Shown: positions 6,249 to 15,079, counted from the stretch's first letter. The stretch: 47,610 nt of DNA from Desulfarculales bacterium UBA696 (GCA_002298995.1 DBMO01000070.1:141-47750), one strand, 5' to 3'. Numbers and translations: made by a program. The notes: generated from the sequence alone by a model not told the origin.

Positions 6249-7601
6249 ATGATGGACAAACCCAAGCTTCTCATCGTCGATGATGACGAAAGCATTCAAC
6301 TTTCGATGAAATGGGCTTTTGCTCAGGAATTTCAGATTTTGCTTGCGGGCAACAGGCAGGAAGCTGTCGAGATATTCCGCTGCGAGCAGCCTTCTCTGGT
6401 GACACTCGATTTGGGGCTTCCACCGTCGGAGCGGGGGGTGGAGGAGGGGTTCCTCACGCTTTCGTCGCTGCTCGAGGAAGATCCTTTTGCAAAAATTATT
6501 ATCATTTCCGGCCAGGGGGATAAGGAAAATGCCCTGGCGGCAATAGGGCAGGGGGCCTACGATTTTTTCTGCAAGCCTGTCCAGGTGGAAGAGGTAAGCG
6601 TTATACTGCGGCGCGCCCTTCGTGTGCATCAACTTGAGAGCGAGCACAGGAAGCTCCAGGAGATGCGGCCCCAGGATTCATTCGAGGAGTTGATTGGAAC
6701 AAGCCCTCAGATGCAGCAGGTTTTCTCGACAATCGAAAAGGTGGCTGCAACCGAGGCTCCGGTACTCATACTGGGGGAAAGCGGGACCGGGAAGGAAATG
6801 ATTGCGAAGGCCTTTCACTGTAGAAGCCAGAGAAAGGGCGGGCCCTTTGTCGCGATCAATTGTGCGGCAATTCCGGAAACGTTGCTGGAAAGTGAACTGT
6901 TTGGCCACGAAAAGGGCGCGTTTACCGGCGCCCATACCCAGAGAAAAGGCCGAATAGAGATGGCCGATGGGGGCACCCTCTTTCTGGATGAGATCGGCGA
7001 TTTGCCTTCCCCGCTGCAGGTCAAACTGCTCCGCTTTCTTCAGGAACATACGGTTGAGCGCATCGGCGGGCGGAAAGAGATTCCGATCAACTCCAGGGTG
7101 ATAGCCGCAACCAACAGGAATATCGATGAGGCTATTCGCGACGGCAGTTTTAGAGAGGACCTTTACTACCGGTTGGGGGTGGTGAAGATGCTGGTCCCGC
7201 CGCTGCGTGACCGGGAGGGCGATGCTGCCCTGCTGTCGATGTATTTTGTGCGCAAGTACGCCGAGGAAAACAAAAAGAAGATTCTCGGGTTCACCAAGAA
7301 AGCGCTGACGGCGCTGGTAAATCACAAATGGCCGGGGAACGTCAGAGAACTGGAAAACCGGATCAGGCGGGCGGTCATAATGGCGCAGTCATCCAAGATC
7401 ACAGATGATGACCTGGAACTCGAGACATTTGAAAAGTCTGGAAGAACAACTCTCAGGGAAGCCCGTGAAAAAACAGAACGTGAACTCATCCTCCGGGTCC
7501 TTGCGGAGAACAACTTCAATCTTGCAAAATCGGCCTCCGACCTGGGGATCAGCCGCCCGAGCCTGTACGATCTGATGGAGAAGCTGGGGATAAGGAAATA
7601 A
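6249..7601 (+). CDS. prsR: PEP-CTERM system sigma-54 response regulator PrsR
   Basis: A 450-residue NtrC-type activator. The receiver domain (1-125) has the acidic pocket DDD at 11-13, phospho-acceptor Asp54 (TLDLGLPP) and Lys109. The AAA+ domain has Walker A GESGTGKE at 176-183, the sigma-54 contact loop GAFTGA at 223-228 and Walker B TLFLDEIG at 243-250. A Fis-type helix-turn-helix lies at the end (NFNLAKSASDLGISRPSLYD). It should be activated by PrsK and drive RpoN promoters of PEP-CTERM genes; two such promoters lie just upstream. Adjacent ATG codons at 6249 and 6252 are both possible starts. The 3' end overlaps the opposite-strand CAP gene by 53 bp. Confidence 0.95.
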   Translation: MMDKPKLLIVDDDESIQLSMKWAFAQEFQILLAGNRQEAVEIFRCEQPSLVTLDLGLPPSERGVEEGFLTLSSLLEEDPFAKIIIISGQGDKENALAAIGQGAYDFFCKPVQVEEVSVILRRALRVHQLESEHRKLQEMRPQDSFEELIGTSPQMQQVFSTIEKVAATEAPVLILGESGTGKEMIAKAFHCRSQRKGGPFVAINCAAIPETLLESELFGHEKGAFTGAHTQRKGRIEMADGGTLFLDEIGDLPSPLQVKLLRFLQEHTVERIGGRKEIPINSRVIAATNRNIDEAIRDGSFREDLYYRLGVVKMLVPPLRDREGDAALLSMYFVRKYAEENKKKILGFTKKALTALVNHKWPGNVRELENRIRRAVIMAQSSKITDDDLELETFEKSGRTTLREAREKTERELILRVLAENNFNLAKSASDLGISRPSLYDLMEKLGIRK

Positions 7602-8508
7602 ATCGGGCTGGTTTTCGTATGATATTCATAGCCGCTGAAGTCACCTGCCTTTTAGCAGCCCCGAGGTCCTGCGCCCAGTAGTGAGTGAAGCAGCTGTTCC
7701 GGCTGAAGGCGTAGCCGACGCCAATTTCGGTGAAGGCCGTGTTCAGGATGTTTGCCCGGTGCTCCTGGTTGTGCATCCAGCTCTCGAAGACTTCCGCTGG
7801 ATCGGAAAATCCCGCCGCGATATTCTCGGCGCATTTTGAGACTGAATAACCTGTGTCGAATATCCGCTGGTAAAATTTGCGCCCGTTGCTTGGCTCATGG
7901 CTGAAGTAGTTGCTTCTGGCCATATCCACGGCATGATTTCGGGAAGAGGCTGAGAGCTTGTCGTTGTGCTCGAGCGGCGGGACCCCTTCGATCTCCCTTT
8001 CCCGATTTGCAAGTTCGATCATTTTCCACTCATGGGGGTGCACTCCTGGTGGAGCTTTTTCCGGAACAGACAGGGCCTGGCGTTTTATCTCGCGAATCAG
8101 ATGCAGCTTCTGGTTTAACGGTCTGATCTGGTAGATCACGGAAGAAAGTAGAATCGTGGCTGAAACCCGCTGGTTTTTTGCAATGATAATTACCTCACCC
8201 TTTTCCGCTCCAGCCAGAGTGCCGGTCCAGAGCAGGATTCCCCGGCCGCTGGCCACCCGCTTCCTATTTGCGACGTACTTAGCATCCTCGAATAAATTCA
8301 GTTGGATGGAGTCCGAAGGGTGGTCATTTGGAATCGCACCGGGGTTGATCAGTACGGCGCGCTGGCGGAGAACAACCGACGGGTTCGAAGGTTCCAGTTT
8401 TCTAGATAGATCGGGAGCGGGAAGAAAAAGACCGGATGCCCATGCCGATGAACCGGCGATAAGCAGAATAGAGAGAACCAGAATGCAGTAGGAAAACAAC
8501 TTCTTCAT
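7549..8508 (-). CDS. Secreted CAP-domain (SCP/PR1-like) protein
   Basis: 319 residues from the ATG at 8508; a longer frame from 8550 would add 14 residues before the signal peptide. The N terminus MKKLFSYCILVLSILLIAG with SSAWA is a signal peptide. The middle, about 30-160, has no recognised domain. The CAP domain spans about 165-290, with conserved NREREIEGVPPLEHNDKL, HAVDMARSNYFSHE, CAENIAAGF, SWMHNQEHRANILN and FTEIGVGYAF, plus HYWAQDLG near its end. Bacterial CAP proteins are exported and of mostly unknown activity. The last ~18 codons overlap prsR antisense, so the true C terminus after the CAP domain may have drifted. The ribosome site is weak. Confidence 0.88.
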   Translation of the reverse strand: MKKLFSYCILVLSILLIAGSSAWASGLFLPAPDLSRKLEPSNPSVVLRQRAVLINPGAIPNDHPSDSIQLNLFEDAKYVANRKRVASGRGILLWTGTLAGAEKGEVIIIAKNQRVSATILLSSVIYQIRPLNQKLHLIREIKRQALSVPEKAPPGVHPHEWKMIELANREREIEGVPPLEHNDKLSASSRNHAVDMARSNYFSHEPSNGRKFYQRIFDTGYSVSKCAENIAAGFSDPAEVFESWMHNQEHRANILNTAFTEIGVGYAFSRNSCFTHYWAQDLGAAKRQVTSAAMNIIRKPARFISLSPASPSDRTGSGG

Positions 8509-9109
8509 GTCACGCCCTGGAATTGGGAATAAACATAACGGCGCCAGCACATTAGGACAGGTACACTATAGCACTTCCATGTATAATTTGTATCGGCATA
8601 ATATGAGCTTAGATGACTTTTTTCTTGGCGGTAAAGAAGTGCTTCCTGAACAAGAATGTATACTGATAAGGATATAAGTGGCTGGTCTAAGGAAGTATTA
8701 GCCTAACATAAGGCTGACGATGTCTATGCGATGATTAATTGGAAAGGGCTCCGTGGCGGAATTATGGCGAAATTTGGGGAATAGCGAATCAGTGGACATC
8801 GCGCCTGTAGTATATTATTTACCATCTCCTATTTTCTTCATAAAAGTGCCGGATGCATCAGGTGGGGTTTTAAACCAGGAAGCTCTTGGAAGTGCAGGAT
8901 AATATCTATAATTAGGTAGTTCGGCTACCCAAACCCTCCCCTCCAAATTGCTCCTTTACTCAAAAGTAATTACATGCGAGTTATGCATTGCCGAATAGGG
9001 TTCTTGAGTTAGAGCTATTTCGCTAAGGGCTCGGCTTGCCAAAAGGGTTTTACTCGCGTTTTCCGATGATTGGTTTGATTGACTGAATCCAAGCAGGGTA
9101 GGTTACCAA
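8509..9109. other. 601-bp spacer, AT-richer, no gene recognised
   Basis: Separates the reverse CAP gene from PEP-CTERM gene 3 and must hold both promoters. A weak GG-N10-GC arrangement at 8595-8608 lacks the rest of the sigma-54 consensus, and TTGCC at 9036-9040 has the wrong spacing. Nothing else stood out on either strand. Confidence 0.5.
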
Positions 9110-9991
9110 ATGTTCAAGCGCCCAATTTTCATTTTGCTGATAGGCCTTTCCGTCGCGCTCCTTCATTTCGGGCCCGTTGCCGCCACCCCTATCCCTGCAC
9201 CCTCGCCGGAGATTGAATCAACTAGTCCACCGGTCGATCTCGCCGCAGTTGTGAGCATGGATGTGCCGCCCAGGACAAAAATCCCGGAAACGCCCGTAAA
9301 TATGTACATTATGAAGGGGCACAACAGCAGGTTTAAACTGTTTTTCACCGACATACAGTATGGCTACGACCTGGTGGACTTCGAATACTACGATGCCTGG
9401 TGTCTCCAAAAAAATAAGAGGCTTCGCCGAAACACCATGCATCTTGTCACCCTGTACGACAGTTATGATCCCAATATCCCGCCCGAGTTCAGGGCAATGG
9501 ATATGAACCGGATAAACTACGTGATCAACCACAAGGAGGGTTTTTCAAAAGCGGCCGTGCAAGATGCCGTATGGCACTATTCCGGCACCCTGTCAAAGCC
9601 GGTGGGCCATGAAGCCGCCCGGTTGATTGACGAAGCAGATGAAAAAGGCAAGGACTTCAAGCCCGCGGAAGGCGAGTTGCTGGGGATCATCAGCATACCG
9701 GAAAAGGGACAGACCGTCCTTCTTGAATATCTTATTCCTAAAAGCGAGTTCGCGGTAGCTCCTGCCTTTTTTGTTCCCCCTGCCGCCGCGGTGCCTGCCG
9801 CCACGTTTAGCTGGCTGCCTTTACTGGCATTGACTCCCCTTCCGTTTATTCCGTTAATCCCTGATAATCCGCCGACTCCTCCGCCTACACCTCCTCCACC
9901 GCCCGTTCCGGAGCCTTCCAGCCTAATTTTGCTTGGGAGCGCCTTGGTCGCCATTGCTGTTCTCAGATGGAATATGAGGTTGAGAACATAG
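9110..9991 (+). CDS. PEP-CTERM secreted protein 3, thioester-domain-like, Pro-rich
   Basis: A 293-residue exported protein. The signal peptide spans about residues 1-26 (IFILLIGLSVALLHFGPVAA). The core has YYDAWCLQ (Cys98), INYVINHKEGFSKAAVQ and DAVWHY (Gln151). The Cys, I-x-Y-V-I-N and Q-x-A-V-W order again resembles a thioester adhesin domain. A hydrophobic, Pro/Ala-rich stretch (245-262) and a Pro/Thr linker (PPTPPPTPPPPP) lead into VPEPSSLILLGSALVAIAV and a basic end, the PEP-CTERM signal. The Pro-rich stem would lift the domain off the membrane. No clean sigma-54 promoter is seen, unlike genes 1 and 2. The ribosome site AGGGTAGG is modest. Confidence 0.86.
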   Translation: MFKRPIFILLIGLSVALLHFGPVAATPIPAPSPEIESTSPPVDLAAVVSMDVPPRTKIPETPVNMYIMKGHNSRFKLFFTDIQYGYDLVDFEYYDAWCLQKNKRLRRNTMHLVTLYDSYDPNIPPEFRAMDMNRINYVINHKEGFSKAAVQDAVWHYSGTLSKPVGHEAARLIDEADEKGKDFKPAEGELLGIISIPEKGQTVLLEYLIPKSEFAVAPAFFVPPAAAVPAATFSWLPLLALTPLPFIPLIPDNPPTPPPTPPPPPVPEPSSLILLGSALVAIAVLRWNMRLRT

Positions 9992-10016
9992 GAGTTGTGG
10001 TGCCCGCCGTGATAGT

Positions 10017-10032
10017 GGGGGATTCCTTTGCA
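10017..10032 (+). promoter_or_regulatory. Possible sigma-54 promoter before the broken PEP-CTERM gene
   Basis: GG-N10-GC spacing holds (GG 10018-10019, GC 10030-10031) and the -12 part, TTTGCA, is good. The -24 part (GGGGGA) deviates from TGGCAC. It lies about 90 bp before the readable start of the frameshifted PEP-CTERM gene. Confidence 0.4.
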
Positions 10033-10106
10033 GGATCAAAAAGGTGTGACGGCACATAAGAAGCGCTAATGGTCGGGAATGACTTTGACCACTAATCTGT
10101 TCACAG

Positions 10107-10587
10107 TTGGAAGCAGTTGCACCAGTATTCCATTTCAATTCCGTGCAAACGAAAGACTTCTGGCCTGCTGATCGTGGAGGCAAAAATGTCGATTCTGAAC
10201 TCATGCTCCGGGCGGTGATAAATATGGAATATCCAGTTCGGGGCTGGGCTTGTTTGGGGGTGCAAGCTTTCACGGGACCAACCTCTATGGTCCTGATGCC
10301 GTCGATGGCCTCCAGTACGGGATCACTCCGCGAGCGATATCATGTCTAACAACAACACCGGTGCCTCGGTTCCATTAATCAGGAACCAGGTGGTCTTTAC
10401 ACTGACCGTTCCCACGGGATTCGATCCTGGCAGCATTTCCAATGTGGTTTTCCAGTACGGCACCGACAAAAGTGAGCCACACTTTTCCAGTCGGCAAGTG
10501 CCAGAGCCCTCCACTTTGCTCCTCGTTGGTTTGGGCCTTTGTGGTGTTGCGGCATGCAAGAGGTTAAGAATAAGAAGTAGAGGCTAA
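10107..10587 (+). pseudogene. Frameshifted PEP-CTERM gene
   Basis: Three overlapping frames read as one protein. The first (10107 to about 10195) gives DFWPADRGGKNVDSEL. The second (about 10202-10335) gives GGDKYGISSSGLGLFGG, then GTNLYGPDAVDGLQYGITP. The third (about 10336-10587) gives SNNNTGASVPLIRNQVVF, VFQYGTDKSEP and the sorting tail VPEPSTLLLVGLGLCGVAA ending in RIRSRG. Each step is a -1 (or +2) shift. GLQYGITP followed by N/G-rich linker and QNQVVF-type strand is a pattern I associate with PEP-CTERM secreted proteins. No signal peptide is evident at the 5' side. The gene is decayed, or the sequence has two indels; either reading fits. Confidence 0.7.
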
Positions 10588-10600
10588 GAACCGGATAAAA

Positions 10601-10627
10601 AGCCTCATCGCAAGAGGCGAATTTTTT
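10601..10627 (+). terminator. Weak hairpin terminator after broken PEP-CTERM gene
   Basis: GCCTC (10602-10606) pairs with GAGGC (10614-10618) around ATCGCAA, followed by GAA and six T. The stem is short and unlike the GGCAGAGCC family. Confidence 0.45.
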
Positions 10628-10812
10628 CCTCAAGGATTCCCCCTTTTTCCTGCCATAATACCTGCTGGAGAGGGGGAACTTCATTTTAGCGGCCCGCTTT
10701 GATAATGTTATCTTGTGGTAGGGCTCGTCATTCCATCCGTGGGAGGGTTCGAGCACACCGGTTAGCATTGGCGCGTTTTGAAATCGAGACTGAGATTGGA
10801 GTAGTCTTGCAG

Positions 10813-11832
10813 ATGCGGGTTAATGAAGAGCTAGAAAAAAAGCTGAGGTCCAGACCCCAAAAATGGCTCGTGACAGGTGCCGCTGGATTCATAGGATCGA
10901 ATCTTGTCGAAAGACTGCTAAAAATCGATCAGCATGTGGTGGGATTGGATAATCTCTCCACCGGCCACCGGCATAACCTGATCGACGTCGAAAAAGAAGT
11001 CGGACCGAAATGGGAGCGCTTCACGTTCATTGAAGCCGACATCCGCGAATTGGAAGCCTGCCGGAAAGCTTGCGACGGAGCTGAAATCATTCTCCACCAA
11101 GCCGCGCTGGGGAGCGTTCCGCGGTCAATAAAAGACCCGATCTCGACCGCTCGCTCCAACATCGACGGCTTTATCCACATGCTTGTCGCCGCTCGGGACT
11201 GCGGCGCCAGGAGGTTCGTTTATGCTTCTTCGTCATCTGTCTACGGAGATTGTCCGGATTCACCCAAGATCGAAAACAATATCGGCCGGGCGCTCTCGCC
11301 CTACGCGGTATCAAAATACGTGGATGAGCTTTACGCCGGTGTATTCAGTCTCACTTACGGGGTTGAAAGCATCGGGTTGAGGTATTTCAATGTTTTCGGG
11401 AAGCGCCAGGATCCGAACGGCGCGTATGCGGCGGTAATCCCCAGGTGGATGGACGCGTTTCTCAATGGAAAACAGCCGGTTATCTACGGTGACGGCAAAA
11501 CCGCCCGAGACTTTTGCTACATCGAGAATGTAATCAATGCGAATTTGCTCGCCGCAACGGCCGCCGACCCCTCGGCCGTCGACAAGGTATTCAACATTGC
11601 CTGTGGCCGGAGCACATCACTATCTGAACTCTACACGATAATCCGGAACTCAGTCGCCGCCTATAAGCCGGAGGTGCTGTCAATTGAACCCATTTTCGAG
11701 GGTTTTCGAAAAGGCGACGTCCGCCACTCGCTCGCTGACGTATCCATGGCAAAGGGGTTGCTTGGATACGAACCGGCATTCAACGTGGAACAAGGAATTG
11801 AAAAGACTGCCGAATGGTATGTAAAACGATGA
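10813..11832 (+). CDS. wbpP: UDP-N-acetylhexosamine 4-epimerase, WbpP/TviC-type
   Basis: An extended short-chain dehydrogenase of 339 residues. The NAD-binding motif GAAGFIGS follows the lead-in RPQKWLVT, and the catalytic set includes SSSSVYG and YAVSK (Tyr-x3-Lys). VVGLDNLSTGHRHNL, LGSVPRSIKDP, RYFNVFGKRQDPNGAYAAVI and GDGKTARDFCYIENV are typical of the WbpP/TviC subgroup, which interconverts UDP-GlcNAc/GalNAc or their uronic acids for surface polysaccharide. The ATG at 10813 matches the family start; the frame extends 38 codons upstream without family features. It fits the polysaccharide/exosortase context. The exact substrate cannot be read from sequence. Confidence 0.88.
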   Translation: MRVNEELEKKLRSRPQKWLVTGAAGFIGSNLVERLLKIDQHVVGLDNLSTGHRHNLIDVEKEVGPKWERFTFIEADIRELEACRKACDGAEIILHQAALGSVPRSIKDPISTARSNIDGFIHMLVAARDCGARRFVYASSSSVYGDCPDSPKIENNIGRALSPYAVSKYVDELYAGVFSLTYGVESIGLRYFNVFGKRQDPNGAYAAVIPRWMDAFLNGKQPVIYGDGKTARDFCYIENVINANLLAATAADPSAVDKVFNIACGRSTSLSELYTIIRNSVAAYKPEVLSIEPIFEGFRKGDVRHSLADVSMAKGLLGYEPAFNVEQGIEKTAEWYVKR

Positions 11833-12267
11833 CACTAAACCTTCTTGGCACCGGGAGCCGGGGAGACTGAAATTCCCTCCAAAGACCGCTTGCCGGCAAT
11901 TCAGGAAGTAGATAGCCCACACATCCCATCCCATCCCATCCCTGTCCCAACGTCCTTGCTGCTTACACGCCTGTGCTGACCATCAAACAACCACCATCAG
12001 TTTCCGGCAAATCAGCTCCGCTATGGAGAGTAACTTGAGAGAAGAACAGAGGATTATTCATTCTTGTATAGTAATATACCCAATCCCTGGCCTTTAAATT
12101 ACCTCCTGGCTGCCATATTTAATCAAATCAATGTTCGTGATTCCGGCTGCTTGTGATATATAGATCTGCAAATTAAACATGATACTTATTTGTGATCTCT
12201 GATAACTGTCCAAGAATTTTGGACGCATGATAATGGGTGCTGTCGCGAATGTAAATGCAGGGCCCAA
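11833..12267. other. 435-bp spacer with a short tandem repeat
   Basis: No gene recognised. Four direct copies of CATCC lie at 11922-11941. The second half is AT-rich and probably holds the promoter of the J-domain gene. Confidence 0.5.
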
Positions 12268-12816
12268 ATGGCATTTATTGCTGCTCCGCATGAATCTGGA
12301 GGTCAAAATACCCAGGCTGATTTGATCCGCGAAGGAGAACTCAAAGCAAGGGTCGAAGAAGCTGATTATCCGGGGATCCAAATGTCAACAATCACCAGAA
12401 CGCTATCACGCGGCAGAATTGAAGATCTCTATTCCACCAAATCGCCTTCCCGCCGGATGGGTATGGATGCAAAACCCATTGAAACAAGGATTACCGATTC
12501 AGTGCACATATCAGATGCAGCCTCAAGAAAATACCAGGAGTGGAAAGAAGAGAAATCAGCTGCATCGATCCCGCAAAAGCATCTGCCTTCCACGGAAGGC
12601 CAGGACGTAAAAGAGAGTCTCAGTGCCGTTGAGGTTGCTCCAAGAGCAAAAACCATGGACGAAATTAGAAAAACATTTATTTCGGCTTTGAAAAAATATC
12701 ACCCTGATAAGCACTACCAGTCAGGACCCGAAGCCCTGGACCTTGCGGAGAGCAGAACCAAGGAAATCCTTGCAGCGTACAAGGAAATTCAAAAAGCCTG
12801 CCGGAGTGAAGATTAA
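12268..12816 (+). CDS. Protein with C-terminal J-domain
   Basis: 182 residues. The last ~60 form a J-domain-like helical hairpin: an amphipathic helix (DEIRKTFISALKK), the HPD tripeptide in YHPDKHYQ, then a basic helix (AESRTKEILAAYKEIQKA). The HPD loop stimulates DnaK ATPase in this family. Residues 1-125 are polar, low in hydrophobics and unrecognised. There is no Gly/Phe-rich region, zinc centre or membrane segment, so it is not a canonical DnaJ but a type III J protein that could target DnaK to a special client. The ribosome site is weak (CAGGG). It stands alone, with spacers on both sides. Confidence 0.7.
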   Translation: MAFIAAPHESGGQNTQADLIREGELKARVEEADYPGIQMSTITRTLSRGRIEDLYSTKSPSRRMGMDAKPIETRITDSVHISDAASRKYQEWKEEKSAASIPQKHLPSTEGQDVKESLSAVEVAPRAKTMDEIRKTFISALKKYHPDKHYQSGPEALDLAESRTKEILAAYKEIQKACRSED

Positions 12817-13059
12817 GGCGGCCGAGTCATTATCACCACTTAACATGCAGTGGTTGGAATATTTACCGAATTACCCTCGGGAATTCTCGCTGGACCACCA
12901 TTCGATCACCTGCCTCTGATATGTTCGAGTAAATTCAACCGAGTCCGGGCCGGCCGTCTACCGTCAAGCCCCCTTTACACCAATTAAGAAGTATGCAAAA
13001 GGTTACCTTGGCAGAAGATTAAATGACATCCTTTAACCGGTCCCGGAGGAGGTTTGATT

Positions 13060-13980
13060 ATGTCCAGCGCTGTCGGCGTTCCGGCAATATCTCTTGGAAC
13101 GCGCGTAGGGTGGATAGGTACCGGGGTGATGGGCCTTTCATTGTGCGGACACATAATCGCAAAAGGCTACAGCGCGACTGTTTTCAACCGCACCAAGCAA
13201 AAGGCTCAACCGATTCTCGAAAAGGGCGCGGCATGGGCTGAATCTCCCCGGGAGGTGACCGAAAAATCCGATATAATTTTTACGATGCTGGGATTTCCTC
13301 CGGACGTGCGAGAAGTTTACTTCGGAAAGGACGGCATTCTAGAGGCCGCGCGGCCGGGAGTCGTTCTCGTTGACATGACAACCACAGAACCGGGGCTTGC
13401 CAGGGAAATATATGATGCGGCCAAAAAGCGCGGGGCCTTTGCAGTGGATGCCCCGGTTTCAGGCGGCGACGTGGGGGCGCGAAACGCTGCCCTTTCCATC
13501 ATGGCCGGCGGGGACCGGGAGGTAGCCGAGGCTATAAAGCCGATCCTGGAAACCATGGGAAAGAACATCATCCACCAGGGACCGGCCGGTTCTGGCCAGC
13601 ATACCAAGATGTGCAACCAGATCGTTATCGCCGGAACCATGATAGGCGTTTGCGAAAGCCTCCTCTATGGACTCAGGGCAGGGCTGGACCTCCAGACCAT
13701 GCTCAACTCGATTCAGCCAGGCGCGGCGAGGTGCTGGACCCTTGAAAACCTTGCTCCGCGAATTCTGCAAAGGGATTTCAGCCCCGGTTTTTTTGTCGAG
13801 CATTTCATAAAGGATATGGGCATCGCGCTCAAGGAAGCCGCCCAAATGGGGATTTCACTTCCCGGACTGGCACTGGTTCATCAGCTCTATATCGCCGTAA
13901 AAGCGCAGGGTCACGGCAAAAGCGGCACTCAGGCATTAATGCTCGCCCTGGAGCAGATGTCCCGGATTGAAGTGGACTGA
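13060..13980 (+). CDS. NAD(P)-dependent beta-hydroxyacid dehydrogenase
   Basis: 306 residues of the 3-hydroxyisobutyrate/tartronate-semialdehyde reductase/glyoxylate reductase family. Motifs are: dinucleotide fold GWIGTGVMG with NRT after the second strand, DMTTTEPG, the substrate motif DAPVSGGDVGA, and GPAGSGQHTKMCNQ with the catalytic Lys (about residue 183). A very good ribosome site (GGAGGAGG at 13045-13052) selects the ATG at 13060 over the TTG at 13054. The natural substrate is probably a short beta-hydroxy acid or glyoxylate/succinic semialdehyde. A glycerate kinase is encoded 29 kb away, but no direct link is shown. Confidence 0.88.
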   Translation: MSSAVGVPAISLGTRVGWIGTGVMGLSLCGHIIAKGYSATVFNRTKQKAQPILEKGAAWAESPREVTEKSDIIFTMLGFPPDVREVYFGKDGILEAARPGVVLVDMTTTEPGLAREIYDAAKKRGAFAVDAPVSGGDVGARNAALSIMAGGDREVAEAIKPILETMGKNIIHQGPAGSGQHTKMCNQIVIAGTMIGVCESLLYGLRAGLDLQTMLNSIQPGAARCWTLENLAPRILQRDFSPGFFVEHFIKDMGIALKEAAQMGISLPGLALVHQLYIAVKAQGHGKSGTQALMLALEQMSRIEVD

Positions 13981-14239
13981 GGCCCCTGAGAAAACTCTTT
14001 ACTCTTTGTGGTGCTCGGGGGCAGCCGGATTTCCTCGGCCATGACGGGGTGCTTGCGATCAGCGTCCCGGCTTGTTCCTCAAAAACCAGCCGCTGTTCAA
14101 TTCACAATCATGTGTTTTGCGCGACCTTGCGAATCCTCCATTCTTATCTTAAATGGCGCACCGCTTGTGAGTCCTTACGCTTGATTGAGATCAACCGCCA
14201 ACTGAGAAAGAAAACCACAAACATCACGGGAGCAAGCCA

Positions 14240-14650
14240 ATGCAAATTAATCCATATCTCGGTTTCAAGGGCCAGTGCGAGGCGGCGTTCAATTTCTATG
14301 AGCAGTGCTTTGGAGGCGTGATTATTGCCAAAATCACATACGCGGAAACGCCAATGGCTGAGCAGGCGCCGCCCGAATGGCGCTCGAAGATCATCCATGC
14401 CGCCCTGAGGGTGGGCGAGATGGTGTTGATGGGAGGAGACCCGGTCCCGGATAGATATGACGAGCCCAAAGGCATTTCACTGTCCGTGGTTGTTGAGGAC
14501 CCGGCAGAGGCGGAGCGCATCTTTTCCGCATTGTCCGTGAACGGGACCGTGGAGATGCCGCTGCAGCAGACTTTCTGGGCCGAGCGTTTCGGGATGCTGG
14601 TAGATCAATTCGGCATACCGTGGATTGTTAACTGCCAGAAAAGCGCCTGA
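14240..14650 (+). CDS. VOC-superfamily protein, PhnB/YjdN-like
   Basis: 136 residues with the features of the PhnB-like branch of the glyoxalase/VOC fold: start MQINPYLGFKGQCEAAFNFY, then IIHAALRVGEMVLMGGD, SLSVVVEDPAEAERIFSAL, QQTFWAERFGMLVDQFGIPW and a final W-x-V-N-C. These proteins are dimeric babb folds. PhnB itself has no proven enzyme activity, and many relatives act as resistance or demethylase-like proteins. GGGAG precedes the ATG by about 8 bp. It is a single gene with no obvious partner. Confidence 0.85.
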   Translation: MQINPYLGFKGQCEAAFNFYEQCFGGVIIAKITYAETPMAEQAPPEWRSKIIHAALRVGEMVLMGGDPVPDRYDEPKGISLSVVVEDPAEAERIFSALSVNGTVEMPLQQTFWAERFGMLVDQFGIPWIVNCQKSA

Positions 14651-15079
14651 TACCAGATGACGTGGAAGAGGCTCTTAAGCTGCCTGTTCCAAACAGCATT
14701 TTCATGCTCGCGAGTGTCCCAGGGACATGGAAAATTGCATTCAAGATGAAACTATAAGAGCTGAAAAGAGCGGGAGAACCGGTTCCCCCTCACCCCCGCG
14801 TTTCCGCGGCTGCGAGCCTAGTGGCGCGAAGCGGCGTGGGGGATTGAGGGCGCGGTTCCCAAGGTCTTTAAAAGCATTGCTTGTGTCATCTTGAACGCAA
14901 CTTAACATGACCTATGTTCGGGAGAACTCGTAGCTGCCGAGGATGATTTTTCGCTTTTCACAAGGGAATCAAAGTGTGTAATAGGATCGAGACAAACTTG
15001 GCGTAGGGCTTTTGGGTTCGGCCCCAAGCATGAGCGGTGCGCTTCCAAATATGCCAACTTGCTGACCCAGGAGCGGCAG
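14651..15079. other. 429-bp spacer with a GC-rich inverted repeat
   Basis: Between about 14777 and 14858, CCCCCTCACCCCCGCG faces CGTGGGGGATTGAGGG about 35 bp away, forming an imperfect cruciform. This is an intergenic repeat type that recurs in such genomes. No gene was recognised in the rest. Confidence 0.5.

Noticed and set aside
8594..8609. Possible sigma-54 promoter for PEP-CTERM gene 3
   Set aside because: Only GG-N10-GC fits; the flanking bases are poor and it is 500 bp from the gene.
11922..11941. Four CATCC copies as a possible phase-variation tract
   Set aside because: It is intergenic, 100 bp past a stop and over 300 bp before the next gene, with no promoter elements around it.
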